Source: Zygnema cylindricum (Eukaryota; Streptophyta; Zygnematophyceae; Zygnematales; Zygnemataceae). From it: DNA of 64,000 nucleotides. Shown piece by piece: positions 36,241 to 47,046 of the stretch. The first letter of the stretch is position 1. The number at the start of each line of letters is the position of its first letter. The stretch spans positions 403,001 through 467,000 of the forward strand of contig JBBHKE010000953.1 of assembly GCA_037447655.1 (NCBI GenBank). The letters are read 5' to 3'. The position numbers were made by a program, and so were the translations under genes. A model generated the notes under the pieces. It was given only the letters and a program-made list of their open reading frames with translations. It ran no database searches and was not told where the DNA came from.

Positions 36241-37695
36241 AGTACCAATAACTACGACGTATCTTTTCCTGGAATTCGGTACATATCCGCAAAAAAAATG
36301 TACAGTTACCGTAATTTGTTTACAGGTTTCCGTAAATTTTGAGTTTCAGTTTACAGTAGACATTTTTTTGGGATTATTTCAAAAGTCACGAATTATACGT
36401 TTCAATTGGAAAAATTGAAAAAATCGCGCGATTTGAACAACTATGCTAAAAGCTTAAAAATAAAATAACGAAATATGGATGTCTCATTCGTTCGGATTGT
36501 GACATTTTTACAAAATTTCGGTTTTTTTTGTTGCTTTTTATTGTTTTTTAATCTTTTGTAAAATGCCTATAAATTTCGTACATATAGAATGTACGGATAT
36601 AATGTACGGAAAATTACAAAAAAGAGGCGTTGCTTCATTTCATAGTGTCTTGCGTTGGTTTCATTTAGAATGAAACTTTTGATTAACTTGTCATTGCATT
36701 TTTCATTACTGATTAAATCCTAGTAGTTTAAATCGCGCGATTTTTTCATTTTTCTAGTTCTACGGATGTACGTGACTTTTGAAAAAATCGCAAAAAAACG
36801 CGATTTACTTTTTGTTCGGTAAACTGAATGGACAATCTACAAGAACTGTACGGTTATTTACAGTAGTTGTACGGTATTTTACGTAAATGTACGGAATTTG
36901 ACGAAAAGATATGTTACACGTATTAGTACATTTTGTCCGGTAAACTAAACAAAAATTTCACGAATAATGTACGGAATTTTATCGTTCATGTACGGACAAT
37001 TTCGAAAAGAGTCGTTGCAGGGTCACACTATTTGCGTTTGGTAAGTTTAAAATATGTAAGAACGTCTTCTTCATTTTTTTCCAAATAAGTTTCCATGAAA
37101 ACTTAAACAAAACGCGGTATATGTTCAATTCATATTTTTTACATGTACGAAATTGTACGGACAAAAATTCATTAACGATTTAACGATTTTTTAAAATCTA
37201 CCTCTCCAGTTTCTAAGTATTGTACACGCGTTTGAATCGTGTGTAAAATGCGTTTTCAACAACTATGGATTAAATGTTTTCCACTTTTCCTACTTTTTAT
37301 TTTAGTCTGAAGCCAAAGTTGGTCAACGCATTCTATAAACTTTTGAATTTTGTTCCGTGCTCAATATTCATTTTTTTTTGGGTGTTTCATGTGTGCGTTG
37401 TATGCGAATGAGACATCTATGGCTAAAAACGATAGATCGTCATTGAAGAAAAATGAGTTTAGTATGCACGTACATATAGTGATATAGTACGAAAGTCTAG
37501 ATTTCACATTGAAATTGTTCGGTATTAGCGATAACAAATAATAAGTGTAGAAAAACAATTAGTGTTATTAATTCTAATTCGAGTTCAAGGCTATTTGCCA
37601 ATAAAAATTAACTCTATCTAATTTGCGTACATTTTCCCCATAGTGTAGCGTTTGAACACGAGAGAACAAGTTTGCCGTTTGCGTGACTTTTCACC
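36241..37695. other. AT-rich, GTACGG-rich intergenic stretch
   Basis: No gene is visible. The motif GTACGG/TGTACG recurs many times, often next to AATTT (for example near 36590, 36850-36990 and 37140). Confidence 0.5.
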
Positions 37696-38839
37696 TGTTG
37701 AAATGTATGTATTTTCTAGACCTGAATAAAGGAAATCAAAAAGAGGAAGTCAGCAAAGGCAGCTTGCCTCTCGCTCCACTCTCTAAACCCCCACACTTGT
37801 CGCAGTCACTGAAGGTTGGAGAGGAAGACAGAGCCATGGCTGCCCATGCTGCCCACAGAGAGAGACCGGCTGTAGTGTTTGGTAGATTTACTAAAAGGAT
37901 CTTTGACGGACCCATGATTAGATCCTGGGATCTACCGTCCGTCAATAATCCAATAGCCGGTGGCCTTATCCTGTAAACTACGATCAGTGCTAGGGTTCAT
38001 GGGGTACAATAGTTATATAAATGCGAACGCGCAGTATCTTTCATTTAATTGGTTACGGGACGGCCTGTACACGGAAACAAATTAGATCGCACGAATTCCA
38101 GACCGCACGGAATTAACGAAATGATATTTTATTTGACGGCCAATGTTAAATGTCCGTCTTCATCGAACGGCTGTGGTGCGAGCCAGGATTGCGGAGTGGA
38201 CGATTTGGCGTTTTCGGGCACCGCCACGCCGGATGACACGTGGCAGGATCCGGGAGGATCGCGAGATTTCCAGAACGCAAGATAATAATTCTAGACGTGA
38301 CAAATGTCACATTATGGTGATGTCGTACATTGACCGTACAGAAAGTACGGTGGTACCTGTACTTTCTTGTACGGTACAGTTTTACGATTGGACCGTACCT
38401 CAATACTAGGAAGCGTAGAGAGGGGTTTTAGGACTTAGAATATTTTTGGTACTTAGTCGCCTCTCTCCCAGAGAGCATCTGTATAAATAGGCAAACTTTG
38501 CCATTTAATTAAAACTCACTCTGTGGACCATTTTCAGTGATTTTTTTTTGCTGCGCGCTCAAGGGAGTCCAGGCTACACAGGGGTGTAGTCCGTCAGAGT
38601 GTTTGCCCGCCAGGGTGGCTGCATTTCTAAGGGAAAGTCAATGTGGGGAATGTTATCCGAAAGTCATATTCTAACTTTTCATTCTGTGGTGGAACTGAGC
38701 ACACAGAAAGTCTTATTTGGGGTTCTGATTGTCAAGGGGTCAATCATTTGGGTTTTAAATAAACTTGAAGTCGACACTATCTAGATAAGCTTCTTGTGAG
38801 TTGCATACTCCGAGGACCAATGGAGGTCTTTGAGTTTCA
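37696..38839 (+). mobile_element. Solo LTR of the copia group, opposite orientation
   Basis: Starts TGTTGAAATG and ends GAGTTTCA, the reverse complement of the type-B LTR ends. It has the shared CAGTCACTGAAGGTTGGAGAG block, a reverse-strand tRNA-like module near 37900-37985, and TATAAATAGG at about 38481 followed by the transcribed part. No clear target duplication (TCACC against ATCTT), so the ends may have decayed. Confidence 0.7.
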
Positions 38840-39013
38840 ATCTTTATCGTTGGGAATCAAAGCTGCGTTCAATTTTTCGTGTCGACGCACTCACTTTTGC
38901 GTGTTGACGCCTTTATCCAACACTTTTTCCGTACGATTGTTCAAAATAACAAGCAGTTTTAGTACGAACTAACTCACTTCGTACACTACACTATTTAAAA
39001 ATTATCCAAATTA

Positions 39014-39941
39014 GGGTGCATGCCCATGTGGTTAAAAAAGGGTTATATTTTGTAGTTTTCCTCAAAAATTCTGCGCCGTAATGGTAAAGTTAGAAACATA
39101 CGAAGAAATTGCAAAAATGAATAGTACAATTTGTGTCATGTTCGAACTTAGGATGTAAACAAGTTGTAGTTTTTTTTTTTCGACCCACTGCCAAGTCATC
39201 TTTAAACTTATGTTAAAACACATCGGCGATGCGTTTTATATAAAGTAAAAACGCTTTCACAAATAAAAAAACATGTTCGCACGTATCAAAAGTTTTCAAA
39301 AGTTTTTGACAATGAGAAAAAGTGTACGGTTGTTACAGTTGTCAGTTTGTAACTTGTGCAATTTTTTCTTTACAAGGGTCTCGATAGTGCAACGCCATTT
39401 CATGGAAAGATGAAAAACCTGCGAAGGCGCTACTGCAACTCGCACTCAATGCCTCCCTCACCTTGCGCCCCACTCACCCCTTTCAAACTCCACCATTTTG
39501 TATTCTCTCACAAAGTGGCTTTAAGTGCACCAATAAAGAGCGGGGGAAAATATTTAAGAAATATGTTTTTTATTTTGCAGGGGCCTCGATAATTTTATGT
39601 CCATTCATGGCGACCGGACAAGAGAGGCAAATGCAAAAACATCGTTTTCAACCATTCTGGGAAGGTTGTACGTTTACGATGTCACCTAAAGACATGCGAT
39701 GTATTGAAACGTTTCAACAAATACAATGTCTCTTGCGACGTTTCAAAAAGTTTCAAAGAATACGACTTGTCAAGACATATTGTAGACGTTGACAGCCGTC
39801 ACGGTTCGACGTCTACAATTTTTATAGCCTTAAGTAACGATGTTGTTGTTACACATTGGGACACTTGAAAAGTGTGTACGAAGAATCTTCCTTAGAACAC
39901 AAAGTAAGTTTGCTAAGCTATAATTACATGTGGTCGTAGCC
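39014..39941. mobile_element. PIF/Harbinger-like MITE, copy C
   Basis: Target duplication TTA at 39011-39013 and 39942-39944. The left terminus is GGGTGCATGCCCATGTGG. The right half, reversed, reads CCACATGTAATTATAGCTTAG...TACTTTGTGTTCTA and matches the left interior of copy B, so this copy is inverted relative to A and B. The terminal repeats are more decayed. Confidence 0.75.
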
Positions 39942-40254
39942 TTAACATCATTAACGCTAGTTAAACAATACCTATATTAATGTAGATTTATCAATTTTAT
40001 TGTAGGTTCGAGGGTCAAATTTTGGGGGCGCCGAATGGGAGTTATTAACGTTAATAACGATTCACGGTGTACCATGAGGCACATAACTTGACAATCATAA
40101 CCCGATGTAACTGAGGCTTTTATATTATAGAAATGTTGCTTAAAATTATGGAATTGCTATCGCAGTGACAATTTTTGCTGCCCGCAATAGTTACGTCAAC
40201 TTGTCAAAAATTGTAAATTTCAAGTACAGATTAATACAATTTACGTACCATTAA

Positions 40255-40460
40255 GTTTATATTTGACGGTCAATCAGTCGAAAAAAATTGAATTGCGAAA
40301 TATTATAACAACCGGTTAAAAAAGTGTCGCGCTTGTGAACGTTGACTATCATAAAAAAACAACAATTCACACGACCAACCAAGGTTTACGATAACAAAAC
40401 TGCGGCAACCACATGTAAATAAAATTGTTGGGCGCAAGTACTTTCTCCACTCCACAAACA
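40255..40460. repeat. Unknown repeat, left member of an inverted pair
   Basis: Contains ATTTGACGGTCAATCAGT, ACAACCGGTTAAAAAAGTGTC and GCGGCAACCACATGTAAA. The same blocks in the same order occur on the opposite strand at about 55965-56165. No coding frame; family unknown. Confidence 0.75.
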
Positions 40461-41705
40461 TCGACTAAGATTGTAAAACGTGTATTACTATGATGCATTA
40501 AAAACCATAATGACGACAAAATGTTGAAATTACTAGATTTATAGGGTATTTTCTAGGTCTAAATAGATCAGTAAAATAAGAAAAAGAAAAGGGTGGACAG
40601 CCTGCCTCCACCTCCTCTCTCTAGCCACCATACTTGTTGTAGTCATTGAAGGATAGAGAGGGTGGTTGAGCCATGGCTGCCTTAGTTCAACAGGAAGGAC
40701 TAAAGAGCGACTCATGTCACTCTCAACAAAAAGTTGAGTCTGGCAAGACTCGAACCTCCGACCGATAGAGTACGGCGTAACCGTTAGCTCTAACCAGTGT
40801 GTCGTACAAGTCTGTTAAAGTAGATGGGGTTTGATGCATATTTAAACGTATACATTAACTTGAAACCGATTAACTAAAATGTGAACCAAGGAACATCGAA
40901 CTAGTTAAAAATTCAGTGCGGACGTTATTTCGCACAAAACAAATGAATCTGACATTTATTTCGACGGCCGATATTTAATGTTGGATTTAATCCGACGGTG
41001 CAATTGTGTGTCCTCCATTGGACTACAGAATTCAAGAAGCCTCTAAGTATATTTTAACTAACCTAATTCAAGCCACAACAACTGCTACCCAAGAGGTCAA
41101 ACTGACAATCTTACTTCACCCCTGTACAGCCTGGACTCCCCTGAATCCGTAGCAAAAAGAATCACTGATAACGGCCAACCAACCGATAAGTTATGGGGTG
41201 GCAAAGATGCCTATTTTATACAAACCCTCAAGGGGAGTGGTGACTGTATTTCCAAAAACACTAAGTCATAAGTCTCTCTAATAACTCTTATCTACTCAAG
41301 TACGGACCAATCATATTACTGTACCGTACCAAAAAGCACTACTACCGGTGTACCTTTTGTACGACCAATGTACGACAAGGCTATAACGTGGACGCGTTCC
41401 CTCTTTTTACTCGTCTGTAGGTTCCTCGGAATTCCCGCGACCTAATATGACCTCTCCGCGTGGCGCCAGGTCATGCCATGTCACAAAAAGCCAAAGTGAC
41501 CACTCCAGGATTTCGGCGATGATGTGTGCCGTTGGATAATAAACAAAATGAAATCTCAGACGTTATAAACACTTGTGTGATATTTGTTTCCCTGTCGAAA
41601 CAAAATGCGCGGTATCCGTTTGGACACTGTACCGTACTCCGTACTTTACAAAAACTGTATCTATGCATGTCGTATATAGTTTCAGTTAAATGAATTAGTT
41701 CATTC

Positions 41706-42596
41706 TGAAATTCTGTGGCCTCCATTGACCCACAAAATGAGCAGCCTATGTAAAGCCTCTAGGATAATATTTGCCCCTTCTACTTTCCCGCTGAATAAGC
41801 GCCGCCCAGGCACACAAATATTCTGACCACTCTCACCCTTGTGAGGACAAGACTCCCCTGAGTCAAACGCAAAAAGAATCACTGAATTTGCTCACCCGAG
41901 CAGTAAGTTATGGCTGGTCAAAGATGACCTTTATAGTTACAAGCTCTCTTAGAGAGAGAGGTACCTAAATATTACTAAGTCTCGGTCTGCCTACTCACGA
42001 CTACCTACTATTAAACCCTAGTCCAATAGGAACACTATAAAGTACAAGAAGGTACAATGGGCGATGTACTTATTGTACAACTATTGTACGACAAGGTCTA
42101 CAAGGTGACACCTGTCATATCGGAAGCCATGGTTCCTCCTCCCATCTTCTCCGGTATCAAATAATGTGGCGCCACGTGGCACCGCGTGACGCTATATCCG
42201 TATGCCGCCGAAAAGCTCACTTCGCGTGGCGGCTTTAATGCCGGCCGTCCGATCAAAACATATTTTACACGGTTCAGATTCGCGTACATGCAGAAATTGC
42301 TCATTTTGGTTAGTCTGCTGTTAATTAGCTGTTTCGTTAATGTTTATATATTTATGAAACCCGTCACGTGTATCGTTTCGTAACGCCTTAATGGTTAAGG
42401 CGTTAGTCTATAAAGGGTCTAGAGGTCACAGGTTCAAATCTAGACCTAGGCATCATTTTATCCAAAATACCCTTATCTGCAAAAACTGCCACTTTCTAAA
42501 TATGGCGGCAGCCATGGCGCGCCTTTGATCCTCACTCTCATTCTTTAAAACAAAACTAAAATAGGGAAGTGAACTATTAATTACCTCTTTTCAACA
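41706..42596 (-). repeat. 3' LTR of young copia (copy 1)
   Basis: 891 bp, TG...CA ends (TGAAATTCTG...TTTTCAACA). It matches the 5' LTR with only about two differences that I noticed (near 42217 and 42577). A polypurine tract (minus strand TTAAGGGGAG) adjoins at about 42597-42606. The target duplication CATTC is at 41701-41705. Confidence 0.92.
42376..42455 (+). other. tRNA-like module inside copia LTR
   Basis: TTAATGGTTAAGGCG resembles a D-arm/A box and GGTTCAAATCT a B box. GGTCTAGA and TCTAGACC can pair around it. The same module is in the 5' LTR at about 47697-47776. Base pairing is too imperfect for a functional tRNA, so I read it as tRNA-derived. Confidence 0.45.
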
Positions 42597-42609
42597 CTCC
42601 CCTTAATTC

Positions 42610-44232
42610 CTAGTCACTTTTCAATTTTAATCCACAGTTTTCTCTGCAATAAATCAATTTAGGGGAAGGCACTGCTTTTGTCATCATGTCTGCAATCATT
42701 TCTCTATCAGTTTTATGAACCAGTTTAATAATTTTATTTTCTACCTTCTCTCTGACAAAGCTTAGTCTAATATCCATATGCTTAGCTTTGAAGTGATGTT
42801 TCGGATTAGCTGCAATAGAGATAGCAGCTTGATTATCACAAAAAACATTTTGAGTTCCAGACTTCATGAACCCAAGTTCTTCAAGAAGGGATTTAACCCA
42901 CATTAATTCTTTGGTGGCAGCACAGGAAGCCATGTATTCAGCCTCCATAGTGGACTGAGCAACTACTTTTTGTTGCTTGCTACTCCAACAACATGCACCG
43001 GATCCAATTTGCAACACATATCCAGTCGTACACCTCCTTAAAGGCACATCTCCATAACTGGCATCACTCCAAGTGGTGATGTCAGTGTGCTCCCCTCCCA
43101 AATGCAACCATAATTCCCTTGTCCCCACCAGATACCTCATCACCCTTTTGGCAGCCTCCCAATCTCTCTTTCTTGGTTCATTTAGATTTCTACTAAGGAC
43201 ACCTACAGCTGCAGCTATATCCGGACGGGTACAGTTCATAAAATAAATTAAACTGCCTACAATCTGCCGATAAGGGATATTTTCCATAAATTTTCTTTCT
43301 ATCTCGTCCATCTCATCATTAATGATGAATATTCCTCCCTCATCACTCCCCTCACTCACTTTCTTCAAATCCATGGGAGTAGTACATCCGTTTGCTTTCT
43401 CCATTTGAAATTTTTCTAGCATATTACCGATTGCTTCTTTTTGAGTGAGTCTTATAATTCTATTCCCTCTATCTCTCTCCATCTGAATTCCCAAAATGTA
43501 CTTTGCTTCGCCAAGATCTTTCATATCAAAACTGCTTCTAAGATCCCGTTTTAGTTTGTTAATTTTATCTAAGGACTTGCTTAAGACCAACAAATCATCC
43601 ACATAAATAGCAATAAATATCACTCCATTCTCATCCTCAAATAAATATATAGAGTGATCTGAACTAATTCTGATATACCCCAAACCGGTCAGAAATTCGT
43701 CGAGCTTTATATTCCACTGTCGCGGGGCTTGCTTAAGCCCATAGAGTGATTTTATCAGTTTGCAAACTTTGTTTTCTTCCCCACTTTCCACGAATCCTTC
43801 CGGTTGCCTCATGTAAATTTCTTCTTCCAACTCTCCGTGCAAAAAGGCAGTTTTAATATCCATCTGGTGGATTTCCATATCCTCCGCTGCGGCTATACTT
43901 AAAAGGATTCTAACAGAAGGAAATCTGACTACAGGTGCAAAGGTTTCTTCGTAGTCTATCCCCTCTTTCTGTGTATAACCTTTTGCAACTAACCTAGCTT
44001 TGTACCTCTCAATGGTATTATCCGGGTTTAATTTAAGTTTAAACACCCACTTACATCCGATCGGTTTTCGGTCCGGTGGACAATCTACCAACTCCCATGT
44101 ATTGGCTTCCATGATAGAGGCCATTTCTTCATTTATAGCTGTGATCCACCGGCTACTTTCTGGAGTGTTTATGGCCTCTAAGTATGTTTGAGGTTCATCT
44201 GGGTGAGACATCTTTGTGAGTTGGTTATTTAC
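42610..44232 (-). CDS. Copia pol: reverse transcriptase and RNase H (copy 1)
   Basis: The frame continues directly after the TAA at 44235-44233; the first ATG is at 44211 and the stop TAG at 42612-42610 (533 residues from that ATG). The copia RT signature runs from WVFKLKLNPDN and ETFAPVVRFPSVR through MDIKTAFLHGELEEEIYM and SLYGLKQAPRQW to the catalytic IYVDDLLVL. RNase H follows: WSDASYGD, GACCWSSKQQKVVAQSTMEA, KELMWV, FCDNQAAISIA, and HFKAKHMDIRLSFVREKV. All expected catalytic acidic residues are present. It would reverse-transcribe element RNA in virus-like particles. It adjoins the polypurine tract and 3' LTR. Confidence 0.92.
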   Translation of the reverse strand, partial: VNNQLTKMSHPDEPQTYLEAINTPESSRWITAINEEMASIMEANTWELVDCPPDRKPIGCKWVFKLKLNPDNTIERYKARLVAKGYTQKEGIDYEETFAPVVRFPSVRILLSIAAAEDMEIHQMDIKTAFLHGELEEEIYMRQPEGFVESGEENKVCKLIKSLYGLKQAPRQWNIKLDEFLTGLGYIRISSDHSIYLFEDENGVIFIAIYVDDLLVLSKSLDKINKLKRDLRSSFDMKDLGEAKYILGIQMERDRGNRIIRLTQKEAIGNMLEKFQMEKANGCTTPMDLKKVSEGSDEGGIFIINDEMDEIERKFMENIPYRQIVGSLIYFMNCTRPDIAAAVGVLSRNLNEPRKRDWEAAKRVMRYLVGTRELWLHLGGEHTDITTWSDASYGDVPLRRCTTGYVLQIGSGACCWSSKQQKVVAQSTMEAEYMASCAATKELMWVKSLLEELGFMKSGTQNVFCDNQAAISIAANPKHHFKAKHMDIRLSFVREKVENKIIKLVHKTDREMIADMMTKAVPSPKLIYCRENCGLKLKSD

Positions 44233-47046
44233 TTATCTTTCTTGAAGTCGTTTACTACTTCTTCTTCCCCCTTCAAAATCGGACGCTGGTATGGAAGGCA
44301 TTCTTGGGTTTCGTTTTGGGAAATTTTCAGCTTCCCTATCTTCCAATTCCGGTGTCTCATCAAGTTCCTCATCGGTTTCCACTTCGTATTGTGGCGTTGC
44401 CTCGGATGTTGTCCTTTCCTCCTTCTCCTTTGGTAGATCTGCAGATTTTTCTTTTTCTCCCTCTTGCTTCTCTTCATTTTCAAAGTCAAAGTCAGAAAAC
44501 TGATCCGTTTCAAATCTGATTTTGACTTCCTTATTATATTTGAATGGATCAATGGACTTCTCTTCATTCATCACCACTATGTGTTTTACCAAAATTATAT
44601 CTCTCTTTTTCAAGTCATACACTCGGTATCCTTTTGTGCTCTCATCATATCCTACAAGATATCCTGGTTTCCCTCTTCCCTCTAACTTCCATTTAGTCTT
44701 ATCGGAATCCAAACTGTAGACTTGACTTCCGAACACTCTCAAACTAGACAAATCAGGCTTTCTTCCTGTCCACCTCTCATACGGAGTTTCCTCCTTATTT
44801 GCTGAAGTTAGGACTCTATTTTTGATGAAATTAGCATAGTTCATAGACTCAGCCCAAAACTGCAGCCCTATCCTCTTATCACTTAACATACTTCTGGACA
44901 TATCTCCTAAAGTTCTATTCACTCTTTCTGCTACCCCATTTTGTTCCGGATTATAGGGAACAGTTTTCTCATGATGAATTCCTTCTTCTTTAAGATATTC
45001 TTCAAAATCCCTTGAGGTGTATTCTTTCCCATTATCACTTCTTATCTCTTTTATTGAGGTTTCATGTTGCTTTTCACTCCATACTTTATACTCTTTGAAA
45101 CATCTTAATACCTCTGACTTATGTCTGAGAAAGTATACCTTCGTGTATCTAGACCAATCATCTGTGATAGTTAACATCCATCTTTTCCCCCCATGTGAGG
45201 CATACCTAGCAGGTCCCCAAACATCAGTGTGAACTAGATCTAATACTTTCTCTCTCCTAAATGTGGTTGCCTTTGGAAATGGAAGTCTATGAATCTTCCC
45301 TTGGGCACATCCACTACAATCATCAAAGGTCTCATCATCTTCAAAAGTAATACCCTCCACTATTCCATTTTTCTTCATTTTCTTTAATCTATCTAGATGC
45401 ACATGCCCCAACCTTTTATGCCAAAGCATCATCTCACTTGCACACGAGTAGAGAACACTCTTTTCATTGCAAAGTACAATTCTGAACATTCCTTGACTGC
45501 CCTTCTCAGCTATGAAATAAACCTCATTATCAAAGCTTGCTGTGAAGATTCCTTTCCTAGTTCCTGTTTCAAACTCCTTTTCATCTAGGACAGCTGTTGA
45601 GACTAGGTTCTTGCTAAGTTGTGGAATGTAAAGAACGTCTGAGAGTGTTACAATTGAGGCCTTTCCATCAACTAGAACCTTCAAGTCAACAGTTCCAACA
45701 AGACTTGTGGTTTCTACTCTACCATCTCCGTACTCTATCTCAACTGTTGGGATCTTTCTCAGTTTAGTGAACCACCGCTTATCTTTGCACATATGCATTG
45801 AAGCCCCTGAGTCTATGATCCACCCATCCTCGGGTGGATCCCTCTTACCTCCGAAAGCACACTTTTGTCTCCGTGGAATGTCGACATGCTTTTCAGTGTT
45901 TTTCGGATTAAGGAGAAGCTCCTCAAGCTCCTCTTCAGGTTCAGTTTTTCCTTCCACTTCCTCATCAAGAACTTGAGTCAGGAAAGCCTTTTTCTTTCCT
46001 CCGTCCTTTGAAGTTCCTTGACCATCTTTCAGTCGAAGATCTGCAAGTCTGACACAATCTGCCATATAGTGTCCCGGTTTCTTGCAGAAGTGACATAATC
46101 CTCCTCGAGAAGTTCCTCTCCCCTGTCTATCAAATCTGCCACCTCCTTGTCCTCTACCACCAAAGTTTCGATAAGGATCTTTCCCTCTCTCCTCATCACG
46201 CTTCCGCCAATCAGCTCCTGCAGACAATGCTTGAACACTTGGACTCCCTCTCCTAAGCTCTATGGTGCTTTCTTTCACTAAAATCATTCCCACAGTGTCA
46301 TCCCAATTCCAATTGCTATCTCCTATGTCCTGCAATCGGTTAATGATATTCTCATACTCTTCAGGTAGTTTCATCATTAATGTGTTCACTCTTTGTCTCT
46401 CAGACCATGAGTTACCTGCACTCTCTAACTCTCCAAACAATGCTCCTAAATCATTGCAATAATTATCCATACTTCCTCCCTTATAAGTATAAGCAACAAT
46501 CTTATTTTCTGCCAACTGTTGCTGCTGCAATGATCCACTCTTATATTTGTTAACTAGTGATATCCAAATCTGAGATGAAGATTTGACATGCATAAGGGGA
46601 ATGGCAATGCCCTTTGCTACACTTTTAAGAATTAAGAGCTTAGCAACCTTGTCTTTGTAGTTCCACTTTTCATACTCTGATCTTTCGGTCTGAACCCTTG
46701 TCGTTGTTGCTGGTGGTGCTGCTGCCGGTATCGCCTTCGGCAATGGTGTTACTTGAGTTGCAACTCTTTCCTTTTCTCCTTCCATGACAATCTCTTCTCC
46801 TTCCTCATCTTCATCCTCGGTGATGGTGGCAGCTGTTCTACCAACTGTAGAGGCGGAGGTGCCAGAAAAACGTGTCCCTCCAAACCCAGGTGGAGGTGGG
46901 CATCGAATTTGTCCAGACACTATGCCCCATAAATGCTTCTCAAATAGTTCTCCCTCCATCATCATTTCCCAATAAAGAAAGTCTGATCCATCAAATATGG
47001 GCACCCTAGAGGGTGGGCCCATAACCTGAAATTCTGTGGCCTCCAT
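44233..47046 (-). CDS. Copia gag-protease-integrase polyprotein (copy 1)
   Basis: 937 residues ending in TAA (44235-44233). In order: capsid-like gag (ILKSVAKGIAIPL, LMMKLPEEYENII), a CCHC zinc knuckle (CHFCKKPGHYMADC), aspartic protease (WIIDSGASMHMC), pre-integrase and zinc-binding region (LWHKRLGHVHLDRL, CSGCAQGK), and integrase core with DDE residues in VHTDVWGP, IRSDNGKEY and NGVAERVNRTL, then a C-terminal domain (YERWTGRKPD, VFGSQVY) and an acidic tail. The start ATG at 47046 lies 20 bases inside the 5' LTR, so the first seven codons are LTR-encoded and the primer-binding site falls at codons 7-12. That placement is unusual, and it recurs in the two related copies here. Confidence 0.92.
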   Translation of the reverse strand: MEATEFQVMGPPSRVPIFDGSDFLYWEMMMEGELFEKHLWGIVSGQIRCPPPPGFGGTRFSGTSASTVGRTAATITEDEDEEGEEIVMEGEKERVATQVTPLPKAIPAAAPPATTTRVQTERSEYEKWNYKDKVAKLLILKSVAKGIAIPLMHVKSSSQIWISLVNKYKSGSLQQQQLAENKIVAYTYKGGSMDNYCNDLGALFGELESAGNSWSERQRVNTLMMKLPEEYENIINRLQDIGDSNWNWDDTVGMILVKESTIELRRGSPSVQALSAGADWRKRDEERGKDPYRNFGGRGQGGGRFDRQGRGTSRGGLCHFCKKPGHYMADCVRLADLRLKDGQGTSKDGGKKKAFLTQVLDEEVEGKTEPEEELEELLLNPKNTEKHVDIPRRQKCAFGGKRDPPEDGWIIDSGASMHMCKDKRWFTKLRKIPTVEIEYGDGRVETTSLVGTVDLKVLVDGKASIVTLSDVLYIPQLSKNLVSTAVLDEKEFETGTRKGIFTASFDNEVYFIAEKGSQGMFRIVLCNEKSVLYSCASEMMLWHKRLGHVHLDRLKKMKKNGIVEGITFEDDETFDDCSGCAQGKIHRLPFPKATTFRREKVLDLVHTDVWGPARYASHGGKRWMLTITDDWSRYTKVYFLRHKSEVLRCFKEYKVWSEKQHETSIKEIRSDNGKEYTSRDFEEYLKEEGIHHEKTVPYNPEQNGVAERVNRTLGDMSRSMLSDKRIGLQFWAESMNYANFIKNRVLTSANKEETPYERWTGRKPDLSSLRVFGSQVYSLDSDKTKWKLEGRGKPGYLVGYDESTKGYRVYDLKKRDIILVKHIVVMNEEKSIDPFKYNKEVKIRFETDQFSDFDFENEEKQEGEKEKSADLPKEKEERTTSEATPQYEVETDEELDETPELEDREAENFPKRNPRMPSIPASDFEGGRRSSKRLQER
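47012..47026 (-). promoter_or_regulatory. Primer-binding site matching initiator tRNA anticodon arm
   Basis: Directly after the 5' LTR the minus strand reads GGTTATGGGCCCACC. It is complementary over 15 bases to the anticodon stem-loop of plant initiator methionine tRNA (GGTGGGCCCATAACC), not to the tRNA 3' end. This is the half-tRNA priming arrangement known from Drosophila copia. Confidence 0.75.

Noticed and set aside
42376-42455. Functional tRNA gene
   Set aside because: The acceptor stem does not pair with the expected 5' strand and the T-stem has mismatches; better read as a tRNA-like module within the LTR.
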